Of a stretch of 64,000 nt of DNA, positions 24,031 to 36,012 are shown one piece after another (the stretch's first letter is position 1; each line of letters begins with the position of its first letter). This DNA is from Urechis unicinctus (taxonomy: Eukaryota; Annelida; Polychaeta; Xenopneusta; Urechidae). Location: NCBI GenBank assembly GCA_034190875.2, contig CM067344.1:26700422-26764421 (forward strand). The letters are read 5' to 3'. The notes below the pieces were generated by a model that saw only the letters and a list, made by a program, of their open reading frames with translations, was not told where the DNA came from and searched no databases. The translations under genes and the position numbers were made by a program.

Positions 24031-26103
24031 GGCTTAATTTAAAAACAGTGAAATCCTAAAATCCAAACAATCGCTTTTCGCTTCGCTCGCTGTCAAATTC
24101 TCTTTGAGGCCGCGCAGCAGGAATGACGTCACGCAACCTGCCCCTAGCGGCCAACTGAGGCAAAATGGCATCGAGAAGATGGCTTCGTATTTTCTTCCGA
24201 GTGGAACCTTATCGGTGGATTTTTAGTAGTTATGCATGGCGGTGCAATGAATTATGAGTACCCGTTGGTTAATGAGTTATTAATCTTCATTTTGAAACAA
24301 AAAATAAAGAAATGATGAAAATCGTTGAAGTTGACCTTTATTCGTTTGTTATGTTTCTGCCGTATCTATTGGCGGGGAGTGTAGGCGTAAACAGTGTATG
24401 ACTTGGTGGAGTGTGACGTGTAAGGCTAAGCAACAACATCTGACTAAGCAACTGCCTCTGCGTTATAACTGTATGAAAGCACTTACTATAATGTTCACAA
24501 TATCGGCCCCTCGCAGTTTAGCAAGTTAAATATAGTTTAACAAAACAGGCTTTGACATATTTGAAACCGTTCGTTCTGTATTCAGACGATTGCTGTAGTA
24601 TATATAGAAGTTGGTGCCACCAGTGTTTGACTCTAGTTTCACGTTGTACAAACGATTGATTCCAAAATTCGGTGTAATTGCCTCCTGATACCTATCGTTT
24701 TTGTCCATTCATGCGTCTGTTTAAAGGGAACCAGACAGACCCTGATGGCGGAAGTGGCGATAGTTTATCAAACTACTTGAACGTATTTATGATTGGCCAA
24801 GTGTAACATGGAGTGGGAGGTGTGGTTGTGTACACCATAGGACTCACTTATCTGGAAGAACCCATCAAGTCTAAAAACACTCCGCTTTACATAGGTCAGT
24901 CCGCTTCGCTATTACTGCGAAAATACAGAAATAACAACCCGCCAGTGGAAATCATAACGTGCTCAAAATCATAAAGCCCCTTGCATCTCATTTCAATTCC
25001 AATGCTTTTGAAAGCGAGTTTATTGTTAATACCTGTTTTGTTGAATGTAGGTATTATATAAAGCCTCACGGCGCTTGGTCCCGCCGTGGCTTTCATCGCT
25101 GGTAGTGCCATGTTGAACCTTTACGTAGACATCGGCTGTGTTGACATTGACGCTTGATTCAGGAGTAGCTAGCAAGTGCTTAACCTCCCAAAATAAAGAA
25201 TCATTTTTACACCTATTTTAGCCGCTCATTCTTCGTGCCATCCATGCGGTAAGATTACATGTTACAGGATTGAGCTGACGCCCGGCCACCCGGGGTGGGT
25301 GGGTTTTCCTAGTGGCTTTGTTCAGTGGATGTTTCCCCCGTCGCCTGCTATGTGATAAGCGCAGTGATAATACTCTGTTGAATATCGATTATTTTAGACA
25401 TGGTTGTGACAGATATATAACAGAAAATATAAAATTCAATCACAGCTCAGAAATAGTTCTTCACAATTTAACTAAGAAAAGTAATTATGGACCAATGCTT
25501 CATCTGGCCTTATTTAGCTGCTAGGAAGGAGAAGATTAAGGCAGAGTGACCAGCCGAAGCCCATAAAGTACGGCGTCCAAGCGATCATAGTCTAATATCA
25601 GCACTTCTCTCAATATCATCTCTACAAACCAAGGTTATCTACTACTGACAGTAGCAGGCATCGTCGAAATTGGAGCAGTCAGTGCATTAGCCACGTGTTT
25701 GCCTAAGATGCTCCATTTACAATTTAATCTGACACCGGCGGCATATGCGCTATTTGCCAGTGGATTATTTTGCGTGGTGACACGGCCAGTGTGAACGACA
25801 AACGATGTTGTTATTGTCTTTGGTATAACAATAAAATAAAGAGCCACGCCTACCATCAGGTGGATGCAATTTCAATACTTTCTGAATAGGAGGAGGGCCA
25901 AGCCTCACAGACCAATTTAATTCATGTATAAGAGTCGGTCAGTAATTCTAATGACAGGTTTTATAAAAAGTATCCTCTTGTTACAGTAGTGTAACGCTCC
26001 CTGGGAGGCCATATCACACCACTGTATTGGGGTCGCCTTTTTTCGGCTGCACCTGCATTTGAATGATTTATGTATTTTTAATGGCATTTTGGTTCTTTGA
26101 TCA

Positions 26104-26345
26104 TGGACGTTCTTCGCATTTCACCCTGCGCGAGGTGCTCAGTCAACGACGCGCGACGGCAAGCGTTTGTAGGACGGCACTTCTTTTCATCTACGAACGT
26201 CAAAGGCAGTTCACAATATTGTTTATGCCGTGAGGAAAAGAACGATGCCATGATTGGTTGTAGCAATAGCGATTGTGTTTACAAGTAGTTTCACTTCTCC
26301 TGCATCTCCTTGGAAAGGGCCCTAAGGGTGCCTGGTACTGCAAAT
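26104..26345 (+). pseudogene. PHD-finger fragment of the nested transposon (copy B)
   Basis: Open from MDVLRISPCARCSVNDARRQ to CLCREEKNDAMIGCSNSDC, then VYK and a TAG stop where a tryptophan is usual, then FHFSC; the next frame gives PKGAWYCKSCR. The cysteine/histidine order (C-x-C, C-x4-C, H-x2-C, C-x2-C) is that of a PHD finger. The same TAG is in copy A at about 6,400, so the stop predates the duplication. Confidence 0.6.
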
Positions 26346-27047
26346 CATGTAGGTTGTCCAACACAAAATAACTCTACCCACCTATGCATTGCATTTGTAT
26401 TATACATGCATTCATCTCATTGACCTTGCTTTTTGTATTGGTTCAATAAACTTGAGTGCTGACAATTCATTGTTTTTTTATGCATGTCACAATTGACCCA
26501 TATAAGCAATATTTGTTTCAGTAGCATAGTTGTCATAATTTTAGTATCCATTCATGACATTAGCTGAAGAAAAAATCGTTCTGTTTACACAATTCCTGGA
26601 CATAGTTTTTCCAGGCCCCAAACACCAACATTACATTACATATACACAGACAAAAAACACTTATGCTCCCAAATCTAGAGGGCATCGTTTACTTGGTCGC
26701 TGGTGTTGAATATGTTGAAATCTGTCCTTATTTTACTTGTGTAGTGTTATCAGCTACTAAACAATTTTCAGTCGATCGCTTGGTCAAAGCTAAGTTTAGT
26801 TGCAAACTAGATTATAGAGATCGAAGGAAAGTACTGGGCGCTGTGGTCCGCCAGCAATCTGCCGGGTTTCACACTACAAAAATTGGTGGCAGCGGTGCGA
26901 TATAAACTTGAACCCTTTTTAGGTTTATACCCTTCAGCGCAATATAGTTGGGTAAATTATTTTCCTTTTTTTTTCTTTGTTGTTGTGTTCCCTTGGGATA
27001 CCTAGTCGGTGAATCCGTAGGCTGTCTGTGCCAAATTTTTCTTAACA

Positions 27048-28580
27048 ATGAGTGATCGGAATAGTCCAGCCTTGGAGAGTTTGCCAGATTCTTTGGCTAG
27101 TTCATTTATAGGTGAGGGCGCTTTACCTCATATTAATGAGGATGTTGTCCAAGTTGGTTCTCAAATAGGTCAGGTGCAAGGGGCTGTAAACATATCCAAT
27201 GGTTTGAATATGTTAGCTTCAGTAGCTGGTAGGGTTGATAGTGTCCGACCCACATCAGGCGTTCCATCTCCAATAGCTACTACTGGCCCATTTCATGATG
27301 GAGGTGCGCCAATAAATACAATTACACAAGCCCTGTGAAACGTAAGCTATTCTCGTAGTACATGTGGTGGTATGGGTAGCCCCCACTACCAAAGTGCTTA
27401 TATGTCTGGTATACATTCTGGCTTCTCCCCTAACTCGCATTTTATGTACCCTACACATGGATATCCGTTCGCATGGCCAAGTCACCCAGCTATGCCGAGG
27501 GGAAGTCAATGGAATTTTGGGGCTTGGCAATACAACCGAGGTGTTGAAGGAGGGACAACATGGGTTAACAATCAGGTAGGCACTCCACCACAGCCAGTCA
27601 ACGCTCACTCTCGTGCCCCAACTACTCTCTGGCACATGCCGCTAGTTGTGGGCCAACAAGTTTGGCCACCTTCAGACATGAACAGGTCGGATCCCAATTG
27701 TGACAGAGAGGTTGACTTGGGTGTGGCTGTTGGAAATACGGAAAGGTCCTCTGGGCTAGGATTTCAAGCAGATAGCAATGTCCCAACGACGGGACAGATT
27801 CGTAGGGAGCAAAAACGCGCACCAACATGTGATGGAAAATCTAGCTTTCGAGATTATCTTGCTCAGTTTAAACTTATTGCAAAAATGAATGGTTGGTCTT
27901 CTCATGAATATACTCTTGAATTGGCCACAAGCTTGCGAGGTCAGGCTCAGGATGTACCTAGCGACCTCGAAATGATTTAAAAGACTATTACCAGATCCTG
28001 ACTTGCACACTCATGTCCAGGTTTGAACTAGATAACCAGGCAGAAGTTTACAGAGCTCAGTTGAGGTACAGGGCCATGCGCATAGGACGGAGCCACTCAA
28101 TAAGCTAGTACAAAATATTATAAGGATGGTTAGGCTGGCCTTTCCTACAGTATCGAGTGATGTCAGAGAAACACTTCATGGTCTCACGGACTCGCTGAGC
28201 GATGTGCTTATGGAACTATTCATATTTCAGTCCAAATCTAGCAGCTTTGATGATGCTCTGATGTCAGCTTTGGAGTATGAAGCCTTCGTTGAAGGCATGA
28301 CCTATAAGACAGGATCTAGCAAACCACACAATGTTAGGTCCCAGAGGTAAGAGCTACATAGACCATCTCAGGATGACTCCACGAAGGTTGATTCCATAAA
28401 GGATGAGTTCGTAAGGATGCAGACCCAGTTAGCTCAACTGTCATCAGTTGTAAAGAAACCTGGGACTAGGTTCCAAAGAAAAGAGCCGAAAAGTGCTCGC
28501 AGAGACAGAAGTGATGGAAGCTGTCATTATTGTGGGAAATAAGGCCACTTCAAAGCCAATTGCTTTTAGCGGCAGAATGT
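27048..28580 (+). pseudogene. gag pseudogene of the LTR element (copy B)
   Basis: Starts MSDRNSPALESLPDSLAS at 27,048. After a stop near 27,336 and a frame change it continues in frame from 27,372 to 27,980 with a G-, P- and W-rich spacer and the conserved gag core (DGKSSFRDYLAQFKLIAKMN, LATSLRGQAQDVP). It resumes at 28,126-28,350 and ends with a zinc knuckle at about 28,518-28,553 (CHYCGK, stop, GHFKANC). The capsid-like core packages element RNA in such families. No protease or polymerase follows. Confidence 0.7.
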
Positions 28581-28826
28581 CAAGGAAAAGTTGAAGCATG
28601 GTGGGAACCTAGCTAGTAGCCCAAGTTGGAAGCCTAAATCATCCACAAGGTTTGGGTAACTTCCCGATGCTGCGACAGAAGGCCAGGCAGTTTCTAAGAG
28701 GCCAGTTGATAATGGGGTATTGGATGATATGAAGTGAATATTGACTCTAGGTCATTGCCAGTAACGGTGTCAAATGGATTTCATATACTGGTTCTCGTAA
28801 ATAGAGACTACTGTTGGTACTATGGC

Positions 28827-30302
28827 ACTACTTCTACCAAATATTAATCCAAAAATGTCCAACAAAAAAAACTGAATTGTTTTGTAAAACAGCAATGATA
28901 GTACGGTTTTAATAAACCTTGTGACATGACTACATCAATGTAACTATTAACAAACATCAGCCAGCCACAAGTTCACTATTCGCTAGCATGATAATACCGT
29001 GCACGATAAGATCTGAGAGTAATATATATTCATCAGCTCGGTCAAAGGTATGAGCTGTGTCAACGTCGGTTGGACATCGAGCACATGCAACAGAGAAACA
29101 CTTCATGGTCTCACGGACTCGCTGAGCGATGTGCTTATGGAACTATTCATATTTCGATGGCGGGGAGAGGGTCAGAGCTCTACGCTTGGATGTATTCAAG
29201 TTTGATCACCAAGAGGTCACAGAGAGTGCTGACCTGCAGTGACTCTTTAGCAGCAGACCCAGACGACAGAGATTTGATGAGCAGTCGCCATGTATGCTTG
29301 AGCTAAATGATAAAATATACATATGCGACGTCGCAGAAAGAGAGACTATATGCAATTGTATACGAATGTTATCATTTAATTGCACTTTCCCGCTGGGCGA
29401 CCAATCTTGAGAATTTAACGCGACCAGGCTGCACTGGGCAGTTTTTCATTTTCAGGTCTCCTCGGACGCCAAGGAGCATTTCAATCTAAATTCTGTTTTG
29501 CAAAAAAAATACATCTACCGACTCGCAACTTCTATTGGAAATAATTTAGTTAATTGACCTGATCGACCCACATTTGTATAATGTTTTAAAACAACTTCGG
29601 TGGCTGATGTCAACGCACCAATATCAAAGGTCAGGTAAGTATAAGGTTTAACGGCATACACGTGAATGGATATGAAAAATTTTATCCTAGGGCGAACGAT
29701 TATCTTAGGGCAAGCCGATTGACTGAACCATGGCATTCCAGCCATCTAGGAGAAATCCGGGCCAAAGTGGTGTTACAGATATGGCCCTCGTAAGGACTTC
29801 TGCGCTCAACCTTCAGGATCCCATTGTCCACCGACACAAGTCGCTACCCACAGCCAACAGGACCTCTATTAGTCGACGGAATGTCGAAGGATACAATGGA
29901 CCTATTATACCGCATATATCGATTTAATATCGATGATTTGGTGTTTCCAATACTTCAGTCATTCTAACAACCAGACAAAAACAGACCCAAATACCAAATT
30001 GATCATGGCATATGAAAAATGAATCTTTAAACGCATACACTGATCCGAATTCACAAAAGCCAATGTGGTTGTGTAATTTACAATGACGCACATGAAAACA
30101 GAGACAGTGCAATAAGTCCAAATTTCAATATTCAAACATTATCGGTTCACAAACATGACAACACAAGCTCTGACTGGACTTCGTGGTATAGGTTCCTGCG
30201 CTTTGGGCCCTGAGGAGTTGTTATTGGCTCATTATGCCATATTTCCCCCCTTAACTAATCATGAATGACGTCAACTTGTTGTCAGGTCAGGAGCACCGTC
30301 AG
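28827..30302. other. Intergenic, 3' of MCT copy B; contains a 64-bp templated insertion
   Basis: Collinear with 13,335-14,691. At 29,091-29,154 there are 64 bases identical to 28,164-28,227 (gag), replacing about 16 bases found at this place in copy A. No gene recognised. Confidence 0.6.
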
Positions 30303-32930
30303 TCACCGAGCACAGTGGCGCATGCGCATGGACATCATCATCATTACACCTCCCGTCACGCTGCTCAGCCCATTAAACACAAATGACCAGGTGTAGAAGC
30401 CGAAGAGATCCCGCAGTAATCCTGTTACACCACATGGGATAAGTCTTCACTTCAAGCTAATTTATCTTCTTAAACATGAAGCAACCAGGCAAATATGTAT
30501 TTCTCTACTTTATAATGCACGCGATGTTGTATTACACAAGCTACGGGAAGTTTAATGTGGTAAAAACTCTCGATTGGGTTATTCACCTGCTAATACTGGC
30601 CCAACGAAAATACTCAGCCCAATGCAGGACAGGCACAAACCTAAATAAAATGGAAGATTTTTTGGGCCATACATATCAACCAATATGGCGGCTCGTTGGC
30701 TGGCTATAGCTCCGCGAAGCAAACCATGGCAACTGCAAATAATAATGAGGGCTTTGTAATCATGAACGAAGCCAGTGGTGAGGATAACACAGCCACAGAC
30801 AATAGAAATGGCACAGTACAGATAGCGACGACACCTCCTGATAGCCGGCAAATCAAAAAATAATCCGATCACAAGTCGTCCAACTGTGTCAAATATTCCG
30901 CTGACTGCCAGCAAGAACACTGCTTTCTGATTCAATATACCCACTTCTCGTGCATAATCCACAAGAAGTTGTAATGAGGCGACCGAGGATTGGGTGACCA
31001 AAGCTAGGCCGATGGCATAGGTAACAAAGGACTTGTTGATCAATTGAAATGATTCGAAACAATTGAGACATTTGGATGAGGAGTTAGTCGTCTCTCTCTG
31101 TATTTGTGCGTGTCTCGGCAGACGACAGATATCATGTGATTTCTCGGCATTGGACGCTTCGTCAGTTACAGGTTCTATATCGCCCAGAGACGTTTCTCCT
31201 CGCAACTCATGGCAAACAGAGCAAACGTCTCCTTGTGAACTCTTTGTGAGGGTGCGAGGACGTGGGAGAGGTCGCAGAAGCCCGGCGAGACAACAACTAT
31301 TCAGCAACAACGCGCCAAAGATGAAGAATCCACCACTGAATCCGTAGGTGTTAAAGAGTATATCCAGGAGGGGCGGAGCAGCAAACCCAGCGATGCCCCC
31401 GCCTGTTGCAGTGATGCCATTGGCCAATGCACGACGAGAAAGGAAATACTGATTGACCAGAATGAGGCAGGGTGAGTAGATCAAAGCGCCACCTACTCCT
31501 GAAAAACGCGGTATATACAGGAAATGATCAGATCACACCACAGGCGCTCGGTTCCCGATGGCAAGCTTCCGAGCGGCTGACGAGCGCCGTGCCACTATAT
31601 ATATTTCGAGGTATGAAACAGATAGTTTGTGCTGTCTCATCTTTCCCGCATTCACACACGATATCTCTGTCTTTCATTCGGGCCATCATACATTCTGATT
31701 AGTGTTTCTGATGCTTAAAAGAATTGCTTCGACAATTAATCGTCGATAACATTCTATGGAGCACCAGAAAAACTCATCGCAATGTGTGATGTCCGGGTTG
31801 AAATATATAGATTTCCCGTGTAAAAGACGGAAGGGGGAGGCAGAGGCACCGGTCATTTACACACCTTGAAGTGTATACAGACAGTGGCTCGGGAATCGGA
31901 AGCGGCTCGGCGCTCGGAAGCTTGGCAACGGGAACCGAGCGCCTGCGATCACAACGATAAACAGGGAGCTAGTTACATTACAGCTTACAAGCATTAACAA
32001 TAGGGCCAGGTGACTAATCGCCGTAATTATTCGCCGAATGAGAGATTTACTATAGGATGAGACTTACCGATACCCACTCCCTGCATAACAATCATGTACC
32101 CAACGTTGGGAGCCAATCCACACAATACCGTGGAAGTTCCCATAATAAAACCGCCTATGAAGACGACAACGCGAACAGACGACATACTGCTCAAACTAGT
32201 AGCCACGTGACCTGGACATAAACCATGGTTATATGAAATAACCACGTCTCCAAATGCATACAAGACTCAACGATTTCACTTGACACATACAACATACCGT
32301 GACAATTACCTCCCCGATATGAATACTCATACTTTTTATATCATGGAATAACCTATTTTGATTTGTCAGGATGAAAGCTCTCAGTAGACTGTTGGTCAAT
32401 GTGATTTAGTATGCTAACATCTGGTAGTATGCTATGCTAGCCACTTTCTTTCCAACAACACGAAAGCATCTCAGCATGAACAATTGGCATATCCTTTGAG
32501 TGTTTTTAATTAAGCCGCAATCTCAACATTTATGGAAATTGTGAAGTATGCAAGAAATACAATGGCGGGGTTGTAGTTCGTAGTGGCACTCACTGAGGAA
32601 GTATGGTACAGCGGCGTTGACAGAGCCAACAAGAGAAGCTGCCACCGAAGAACAATCGAATGCCTCACGCATTTTGACGTACACAACCTACACATTCGTG
32701 ACACCAAATTTACTTCAGATTCTGACATCGACAATTTGTTTTAATCCATCGACAACGATCAGTTATCAATGTGTGTGTGTGAGTGTTAGAGAGATTATGT
32801 ATGTATGTATGTATGTATGTATGTATGTATGTATGTATGTATGTATGTATGTATGTATGTATGTATGTATGTATGTATGTATGTATGTATGTATGTATGT
32901 ATGTATGTATGTATGTATGTATGTGTATGT

Positions 32931-32989
<59 letters not shown>

Positions 32990-33462
32990 TGTGTAAGAGT
33001 GTGTAAGAGAAAGAAAGAAAGAGAGAGGGGGGCTGAGAAGCAGAGAAAGAGAAATGGTAACACTCGCCCCTGATGTTGACGGAGGGGCTGTCTGCAGAAT
33101 TTGAAGTAGGAAACAGGAAGTGACGACACACCAACCCCAACCTCCATCTGGTGCTGAATCCTCGGAGATGGTGGAGGGCGTCTCCTGGTCGTTTTCATCC
33201 ACCACGTCGACGGACGAGCTGCTGGACGGAATCAACGTCTGGTGGCCGTTGCGTTTTCTCAATGTGGTGAGTCAATAATTAGAATTGTTCAATGGAGAGG
33301 TTACTTACCACATCTATGTTATGATTTCAATAAAAATTCGTTTATCACTCCACGAAGAATTCATTTAGATGCAGCAAAGTACTCACGGAGACCCTGAATC
33401 ATTTTCGCCGCCCTCGTCCTCATCCACCACCATGAACTCCAGCGATGGCTTGCCATAGCTGC
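30303..33462 (-). CDS. Monocarboxylate-transporter-like protein (SLC16/MCT family), copy B
   Basis: Exons: 33,387-33,462, 33,068-33,257, 32,594-32,687, 32,068-32,211, 30,587-31,498, 30,303-30,421; 1,535 nt seen, all phases close. The same MCT signatures as copy A ([31 protein letters not shown]), 12 predicted helices, large loop between helices 6 and 7. Differences from copy A: three extra residues in that loop (DVCSVCHELRG), S to L next to NQYF, REAFD for REVFD, a different end of helix 12 (GGVMMMMSM), stop TGA instead of TAA. No stops or frameshifts, so both copies look functional. The same GC donor (GGG/gcgagt) follows the DGGWGW exon. The 5' coding exon is not identified. Confidence 0.88.
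32797..33030 (+). repeat. (ATGT)n then (TG)n microsatellite in the MCT copy B intron
   Basis: About 30 uninterrupted ATGT units (32,799-32,922), a short mixed part, about 22 TG units (to 32,984), then three 'gtgtaagagt'-like repeats and (GAAA)n. Copy A has only the imperfect TG part, so the ATGT expansion is specific to copy B. Open frames across it on both strands are artefacts of the repeat. Confidence 0.97.
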
Positions 33463-35267
33463 CTGAATGATAAACCATTCTTTCTGCACGAAGCGTTTGT
33501 ATTTGCATTGTTTGAAAATGGGTTCACGTCATTGATAGCTAGGCGGCAGAGTTCCACTTCCATGGGTTACGCGTCGCTGCTCCTTCTTTTGTCAGAACAA
33601 ACTAGACGATTTATTGTTGCTAAAAGTCAAGCGAATAACACGTATGGGTGGCAGTGTGGAGCATATCAGCAGTAGTGGGGGTAGGGGCGCGCAAAGACAA
33701 GTCAAATTAATGGAGATATCATGTTATATAAGTCACTTCAGTCACTTCCATGTTCATTTTAGTTGTTTGCGAGTAGTTGCCTTTGATGCCCCCGGAAGAT
33801 AAATTAATTGAATCCCCGTGGCTTTATCATGCTTAGTCTTCTGTCACGAATCAAGATTAACAGAATTGTCTGACAAGTCAAGTACATTGTGTTATCTGCT
33901 ATTAGGTGACTCGATAACATAGATGGTATATGCTTACCATTATAAACCTGACTCACATAGTCCGAATATACGAGAAGCAATACCCTGACCTGCTGGTGAC
34001 CCAGACGTAGATGGGATATGTTTTTTAGGTTGTTGACAATAACTTGAATGTTAGGGTGAATCGGGGTCATGCTAATATGGACGATACTGAGGGGGCGGTT
34101 CGGGTCAGTGGCCATCTTGGCATTTTATGACAACCTACAAACGCATTTCCAGTTACATACCGCATAGCCTTCTACATTCAACATTTGATGGGTGAAAAAG
34201 CCGATGCTTTGCTTTTAACGGTGTGAATAATGAGGGCAATAATGTGACATTTCACATGCAACCATGAAAAAGGAGAAGCATGACGAGAAAACCTCTAATC
34301 TTTTTTTAAAAACAGGGCACACGCTCCATGGCGCTTCAAATATTGAGAGACACTTTCCAATATAACCAATAATTCACGATGTATAATTTCACTTAAATCA
34401 CCATTAATAATCTTGGATATTTTTAGATAGCATGCCACAATGGTTTTATTACCACCTGAATTGGATTAGGGTCGCTTGTAATAACATGTCATTCGAAAAT
34501 TGATACAGCATAAGAGACTTAATGATAAACGCCACGAAATGTTGTAATCGTAAACAAACCAAATATGTAACTGCCAAGCAGACAAAGGGTTACTAACGCC
34601 AAATTATCTCGCCGAATTTTTACCCACGAGAGAAATGAATCATCTCTCGAGATTTAAATTATCACGTGAGATAATGATTGATCTCGTGGGATTAATGAAT
34701 ATTGCCACAAGATAAATGATTAATCTCGGGAGACAACTGAAGTATTCAGTGAGACAATTCCACATTTTCTGATCCAAACCCCCGAACATATTCAGGCCAG
34801 TTATCAACCACAACAGTGAATACAAAGTTGCCAGGGTGGTAATTGACATGCTGATGGCCTTCTATGTCTGTTTGCTTCCTTGGTTGACGCTTACTGTCAT
34901 TAGACCGAAGTAAAAGCACCTTGGCTTCAACTGATCCATGGTTTCAGTAAGGTTTTTCTCTGTATTTATTTGATGACGAATCATTTAATTTATGAACTAG
35001 GTAACAAGAAGTTCCGCGTTACGTTTGCGCAGTGGATGAGGAATGAGCAGAAATCGCCATTTGAGCCCCGGTCTTTTCTTGCGATCTACTAGCTTATTAG
35101 AATGGCGGGTCTTCATAATACATCTGTATTATTATTGATCAGTTATTGCTCTGTTTACGTTGAAATTAGTTTATATATGTTGGTGACCATTTTTCTCTCT
35201 GAATATTGTCCTTGATATGTTTTGGTAAACTGTACCGCAATTATTAGCCAGAGCACAATTTGACTGT
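33463..35267. other. Upstream region of MCT copy B; MITE-like block at about 34,590-35,005
   Basis: 33,470-33,700 and 34,590-35,267 are collinear with copy A; 33,715-34,590 is not found there. The block 34,590-35,005 starts 'gttactaacgccaaattatc' and ends 'atttatgaactaggtaac', rough inverted ends, and contains palindromic 'tctcg.gaga' words. Inside it, about 34,772-34,977 is absent from copy A. No transporter exon was recognised. Confidence 0.4.
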
Positions 35268-35432
35268 TGTGATATCCCCGCATAATTGACATTATGAATG
35301 ACTACATTTCACTAGTTGTAATAGCATTCGCCGGGTGGCGCGATAGTCGGTTCCGTTTCTGTAAGTTCGAGAATAAACACGTGTAAAACTTCATGGATCT
35401 GTTATGTGATTGCTACATAGTACAACGTCACA
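35268..35432 (+). repeat. 5' LTR (165 bp)
   Basis: TGTGATATCCCCGC to GTCACA. It is very short for the superfamily. 'gaataaacacg' near its end could serve as polyadenylation signal. The following 'tttggcgacgaggatggg' is a plausible primer-binding site. Confidence 0.92.
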
Positions 35433-35652
35433 TTTTGGCGACGAGGATGGGATACTGTAAGCCCAAAATATCCATAGAAGTGAGTGTTTATTAATTTCTA
35501 AACGAACCCCCGTGTAAAGTCCATTGATTTTAATGGTGAAGTCGGAATCCATCCCGCGGGAATCGCATTTGACCTTCCTGACCTTTGAACTACGAAATAG
35601 TGTCAAGGACATTTCTGTATTCAAAATATAGTCTATTTTTATAGAACACAAC

Positions 35653-36012
35653 ATGCCGACGCACGGACATCTAAACTCATTCAATGTGAATGAGGACTGG
35701 AACAGTTATAAGGAACAATTGGAGTTCTACTTTTTGGCAAACGATGTCAGTGACGATGATAAGAAGAAAGCCATTTTGTTGAGTTGTTGTGGACCTGAAA
35801 CATATCGTATTACTCGGAATCTTGTACAGCCGAGTCGATTGACTGACAAGAACTATTCGGATATTGTGAAGCTGTTGACTGAACATTTCTGTCCAAAACC
35901 ATCTGCAACTATCCAGCGAGCCAAATTTAACTCATCTTACAGAGAACCAGGCCAGTCAGTTTCTGAATTTATTGCTGAGCTGAAACGACTTTCTGAACAT
36001 TGTAACTTTGTT
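35653..36012 (+). pseudogene. gag, N-terminal part, truncated by insertion
   Basis: Opens MPTHGHLNSFNVNEDWNSYK and includes LEFYFLANDV and AKFNSSYREPGQSVSEFIAE, the typical capsid-like gag core of Ty3/gypsy elements in animals. It breaks off after LSEHCNF, where the inserted DNA begins; the last 31 residues of the open frame are inserted sequence. About a hundred or more residues up to the zinc knuckles are missing, so insertion was accompanied by a deletion. Confidence 0.85.

Larger units (their letters stand above)
26030..28780 (+). mobile_element. Remnant of the gag-only LTR retrotransposon (copy B)
   Basis: Starts with a piece of the 5' LTR ('attggggtcgcc...tgcacctgcatttgaatg'), interrupted by the PHD-finger part of the nested transposon (26,085-26,660). 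The LTR then resumes at 'cccaaatctagagggc' and ends CACACTACA at about 26,878, followed by the same primer-site-like 'ttggtggcagcggtgcgat'. The 3' LTR is missing. A short tail after gag (28,725-28,800) is not present in copy A. Confidence 0.7.

Noticed and set aside
32710..33262. Long open frames of YVCM or HTYI repeats on both strands
   Set aside because: They are translations of the ATGT and TG microsatellites and contain no protein-like sequence beyond the MCT exon they run into.
34640..34849. Minus-strand 69-residue frame in the copy-B-specific stretch
   Set aside because: No family pattern and no splice context; left as unexplained sequence inside a MITE-like block.
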